From: QEXZ01 sp034660015
GTDB taxonomy: Archaea; Halobacteriota; Syntropharchaeia; Alkanophagales; Methanospirareceae
Direction: 5' to 3'
Assembly: GCA_034660015.1 (NCBI GenBank)
Contig: JAYEII010000082.1
Location: 1-8,191 of the forward strand
DNA: 8,191 nucleotides
Of the stretch, positions 6,956 through 8,191 are shown one piece after another. The notes under the pieces are model-generated. The model was not told where the DNA came from. It did not search any database and saw only the letters and a program-made list of their open reading frames with translations. The position numbers were made by a program, and so were the translations under genes. Position 1 is the first letter of the stretch, and the number at the start of each line of letters is the position of its first letter.

Positions 6956-6970
6956 GTAAGTAAGTAAGTA
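6956..6970. repeat. Short tandem GTAA repeat upstream of the tRNA gene
   Basis: GTAA occurs three times in a row and is followed by a partial fourth unit (GTA), 20 to 33 nt before the tRNA. It sits about where a TATA box would be expected for the tRNA, after TTATTTAG (6949-6956). It may be chance or part of the promoter. The rest of the 103-bp spacer at 6886-6988 shows only AT-rich promoter-like sequence. Confidence 0.4.
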
Positions 6971-6988
6971 TCTTGGGAATAACGGGCG

Positions 6989-7060
6989 GGGCTCGTAGCT
7001 CAGTGGAAGAGTGCCTCCTTCGCGAGGAGGATGCCACGGGTTCAAATCCCGTCGAGTCCA
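6989..7060 (+). tRNA. tRNA-Ala (anticodon CGC)
   Basis: The 72-nt cloverleaf is complete. Acceptor stem GGGCTCG (6989-6995) pairs with CGAGTCC (7053-7059) and includes a G3:U70 wobble, the main alanine identity element. The D stem is GCTC with GAGT. The anticodon stem CCTCC/GGAGG encloses the loop TTCGCGA, with anticodon CGC at 7021-7023 reading GCG codons. The T arm is ACGGG-TTCAAAT-CCCGT. The discriminator base is A (7060). The CCA end is not encoded, since TAA follows. No intron is present. Confidence 0.97.
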
Positions 7061-7065
7061 TAAAT

Positions 7066-7084
7066 CTTTCTTCGAAAAAGAAAG
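7066..7084 (+). terminator. Hairpin just after tRNA-Ala, possible terminator or processing signal
   Basis: CTTTCTT (7066-7072) and AAGAAAG (7078-7084) form a perfect 7-bp stem with a 5-nt loop, starting 6 nt after the tRNA end. A 12-bp palindrome, AAAGTTAACTTT (7081-7092), overlaps its right arm and ends in a short T run. It may end the tRNA transcript before psmA. The T runs are short, so read-through into psmA is possible. Confidence 0.45.
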
Positions 7085-7099
7085 TTAACTTTACCAAAG

Positions 7100-7120
7100 A
7101 GATATAAGTAAAGTATAAAA
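7100..7120 (+). promoter_or_regulatory. TATA-like promoter elements of psmA
   Basis: Two candidate boxes precede psmA: AGATATAAG (7100-7108) and AGTATAAAA (7112-7120). The first would start transcription near 7130, just before the ribosome binding site at 7132. The second would start it too far downstream to include that site, so the first is preferred. Assigned by spacing only. Confidence 0.45.
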
Positions 7121-7131
7121 GTAGAGAAAAA

Positions 7132-7139
7132 GAGGTAAT
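7132..7139 (+). promoter_or_regulatory. Ribosome binding site of psmA
   Basis: GAGGTAAT differs by one base from the archaeal consensus GAGGTGAT and ends 4 nt before the ATG at 7144. It fixes the start at the first of three nearby methionines (residues 1, 3 and 4). Confidence 0.75.
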
Positions 7140-7143
7140 AGAA

Positions 7144-7932
7144 ATGCAAATGATGCCACAAATGGGTTATGACAGGGCGATAACAGTGTTCAGCCCTGAT
7201 GGAAGATTGTTTCAGGTGGAATATGCGAGAGAAGCGGTGAAGAGAGGGACTACCGCTGTGGGAATAAAGGCGCAGGATGGTGTTGTGCTACTGGTGGACA
7301 AGAGGTTGACTTCTCGTCTATTAGAAGGAGGCTCCGTAGAGAAGATATTTCAAGTAGATGAGCATATAGGGGCTGCAACTTCCGGATTGGTCGCAGACGC
7401 GCGGGTATTGATAGATAGAGGCAGAGTAGAAGCGCAAATAAACCAAATTGCTTATGGGGAAGTGATAGACGTGCGAACCTTAGCGAAGAAGGTATGCGAT
7501 TTTAAGCAAGCGTATACACAAATTGGTGGCCTTCGCCCTTTCGGTACCGCACTGTTGATTGGGGGCGTGTATAATGGAGACTGTTATTTGCTTGAGACCG
7601 ACCCAAGTGGCGCATTGCTTGAATATAAAGCAACTGCGATAGGTTCCGGGAGGAGCGTCGTAACCGAGATGTTTGAGGAGAAATATAATGAGGACATCCT
7701 GCTTAAGGACGCCATCTTGCTCGGTTTGGAAGCCCTGTATGTTGTGACAGAAGGGAAGATAGACATAACAACCATTGATGCGGGTATTGCAGAATTAGAG
7801 AAGAAGAAATTCAGGATTTTGAGTGCCGACGAGTTAGAGCCGTACATAACGAAAGTGAAGAAAAGGAATAAAAATGCTGCTGAGGGAACAGGAACAAGCA
7901 AAGGAGAAGAAGGGAAGGAGAAGGAGAAGTAG
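7144..7932 (+). CDS. psmA: Proteasome subunit alpha (20S core)
   Basis: Seven copies of this protein form each outer ring of the archaeal 20S proteasome; the ring gates substrate entry and docks the PAN/AAA unfoldase. The 262-aa sequence opens with the alpha-type N-terminal signature: YDR (9-11) of the gate, then ITVFSPDGRLFQVEYA (13-28). GTTAVGIK (35-42) begins the core fold. K67 in SVEKIF lies where the Thermoplasma enzyme has the pocket lysine that binds the C-termini of PAN. TSGLVADAR (79-87), RPFG (131-134), ETDPSGALLEYKATAIGSGR (151-170) and the helix after it are all present. The N-terminal threonine nucleophile is absent, as expected for alpha subunits. The last 25 residues are a lysine/glutamate-rich, probably disordered tail. 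It is followed 14 nt later by SBDS, the conserved archaeal order. Identification is secure. Confidence 0.98.
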   Translation: MQMMPQMGYDRAITVFSPDGRLFQVEYAREAVKRGTTAVGIKAQDGVVLLVDKRLTSRLLEGGSVEKIFQVDEHIGAATSGLVADARVLIDRGRVEAQINQIAYGEVIDVRTLAKKVCDFKQAYTQIGGLRPFGTALLIGGVYNGDCYLLETDPSGALLEYKATAIGSGRSVVTEMFEEKYNEDILLKDAILLGLEALYVVTEGKIDITTIDAGIAELEKKKFRILSADELEPYITKVKKRNKNAAEGTGTSKGEEGKEKEK

Positions 7933-7946
7933 GGAATAGGTATAAA

Positions 7947-8191
7947 ATGGTCAGTCTGGACAAGGCAGTGGTAGCACGGTATAAATCAGGTAAGAAGAAT
8001 TTTGAAGTCCTTGTAGACCCCGAGAGGGCGGACTTGTTCAGAAGCGGTGCTGAAGAGAACATTGAAGATATTTTAGCGGTGGAAGAGATATTTGAAAATG
8101 CATCAAAAGGTGAAAAAGCAACAGAAGCCGATTTGATGCGCGTGTTTTCTACTTCTGATGTGCGTGAAATAGCGAAGAAGATAGTAAAAGA
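7947..8191 (+). CDS. SBDS: SBDS/Sdo1 family ribosome maturation protein, N-terminal part
   Basis: The first 81 codons are in the window; the gene runs off the right edge. The translation begins MVSLDKAVVARYKSGKKNF and continues with FEVLVDPERADLFRSG (19-34), ILAVEEIFENASKGEKA (42-58) and MRVFSTSDVREIAKKIV (64-80). This is the N-terminal FYSH domain characteristic of SBDS proteins. Eukaryotic relatives release the anti-association factor eIF6 from the large ribosomal subunit together with EFL1; the archaeal protein is taken to act in late ribosome maturation too. It lies 14 nt after psmA, with only a weak AGG-containing ribosome site, so it is probably co-transcribed. In many archaea the same operon continues with exosome subunit genes, which would lie outside this window. 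Confidence 0.95.
   Translation, partial: MVSLDKAVVARYKSGKKNFEVLVDPERADLFRSGAEENIEDILAVEEIFENASKGEKATEADLMRVFSTSDVREIAKKIVK

Noticed and set aside
6956..7092. Possible integration site at tRNA-Ala, with GTAA repeats on one side and a palindrome on the other
   Set aside because: No duplicated tRNA 3' end and no integrase or phage gene is present. What follows is the conserved psmA-SBDS cluster.
1..8191. CRISPR arrays, insertion sequences, toxin-antitoxin or defence systems
   Set aside because: No regularly spaced repeats, transposase motifs or paired small toxin/antitoxin genes were seen on either strand.

Overview
The window is chromosomal DNA from an archaeon, most likely a euryarchaeote. 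The evidence is a 20S proteasome alpha subunit followed directly by an SBDS/Sdo1-family gene (the start of the archaeal proteasome-exosome gene cluster), an archease, a tRNA-Ala without an encoded CCA end, AT-rich TATA-like boxes about 26 nt upstream of several start codons, and GAGGT-type ribosome binding sites. The proteasome subunit reads closest to Archaeoglobi/Methanomicrobia-type sequences. An ANME-1 or Syntrophoarchaeum-like source is possible, but that rests on impression only. No insertion sequence, phage gene, CRISPR array or integrase was seen, and almost every base is accounted for.

Layout. (1) 1-1674, minus strand: a two-gene ABC-2 exporter operon. The NatA-like ATPase comes first, then a NatB-like permease whose start overlaps the ATPase stop by 8 nt; the permease runs off the left edge. 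(2) 1675-1719: a compact divergent promoter. (3) 1720-2664, plus: a ketopantoate reductase (PanE, coenzyme A synthesis). (4) 2665-2830: a convergent intergenic region packed with hairpins and T/A tracts, probably a two-way terminator and possibly carrying a dispersed palindromic repeat. (5) 2831-4402, minus: a large uncharacterised membrane-anchored protein with three N-terminal membrane helices and a long, probably extracytoplasmic domain. (6) 4403-4469: a second divergent promoter with a palindromic TATA box. (7) 4470-4907, plus: archease, the activator of the RtcB tRNA ligase. (8) 4896-6885, minus: a two-gene operon of a LysE-type exporter followed by an uncharacterised coiled-coil protein. 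The coiled-coil gene converges on archease with a 12-bp overlap. (9) 6989-7060, plus: tRNA-Ala(CGC). (10) 7144-8191, plus: psmA and the first 81 codons of SBDS.

How the genes fit together. The right end is conserved protein-turnover and ribosome-maturation machinery. By established archaeal gene order, the exosome genes (rrp4, rrp41, rrp42) would be expected just beyond the window. The left and middle hold transport and metabolic housekeeping genes in short, separately promoted units. The parts that are not standard are the 523-aa membrane protein, the 426-aa coiled-coil protein paired with the LysE-like transporter, and the palindromic stop-stop overlap that gives archease and the coiled-coil protein identical last three residues. 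Nothing here amounts to strong evidence for a new multi-gene system.
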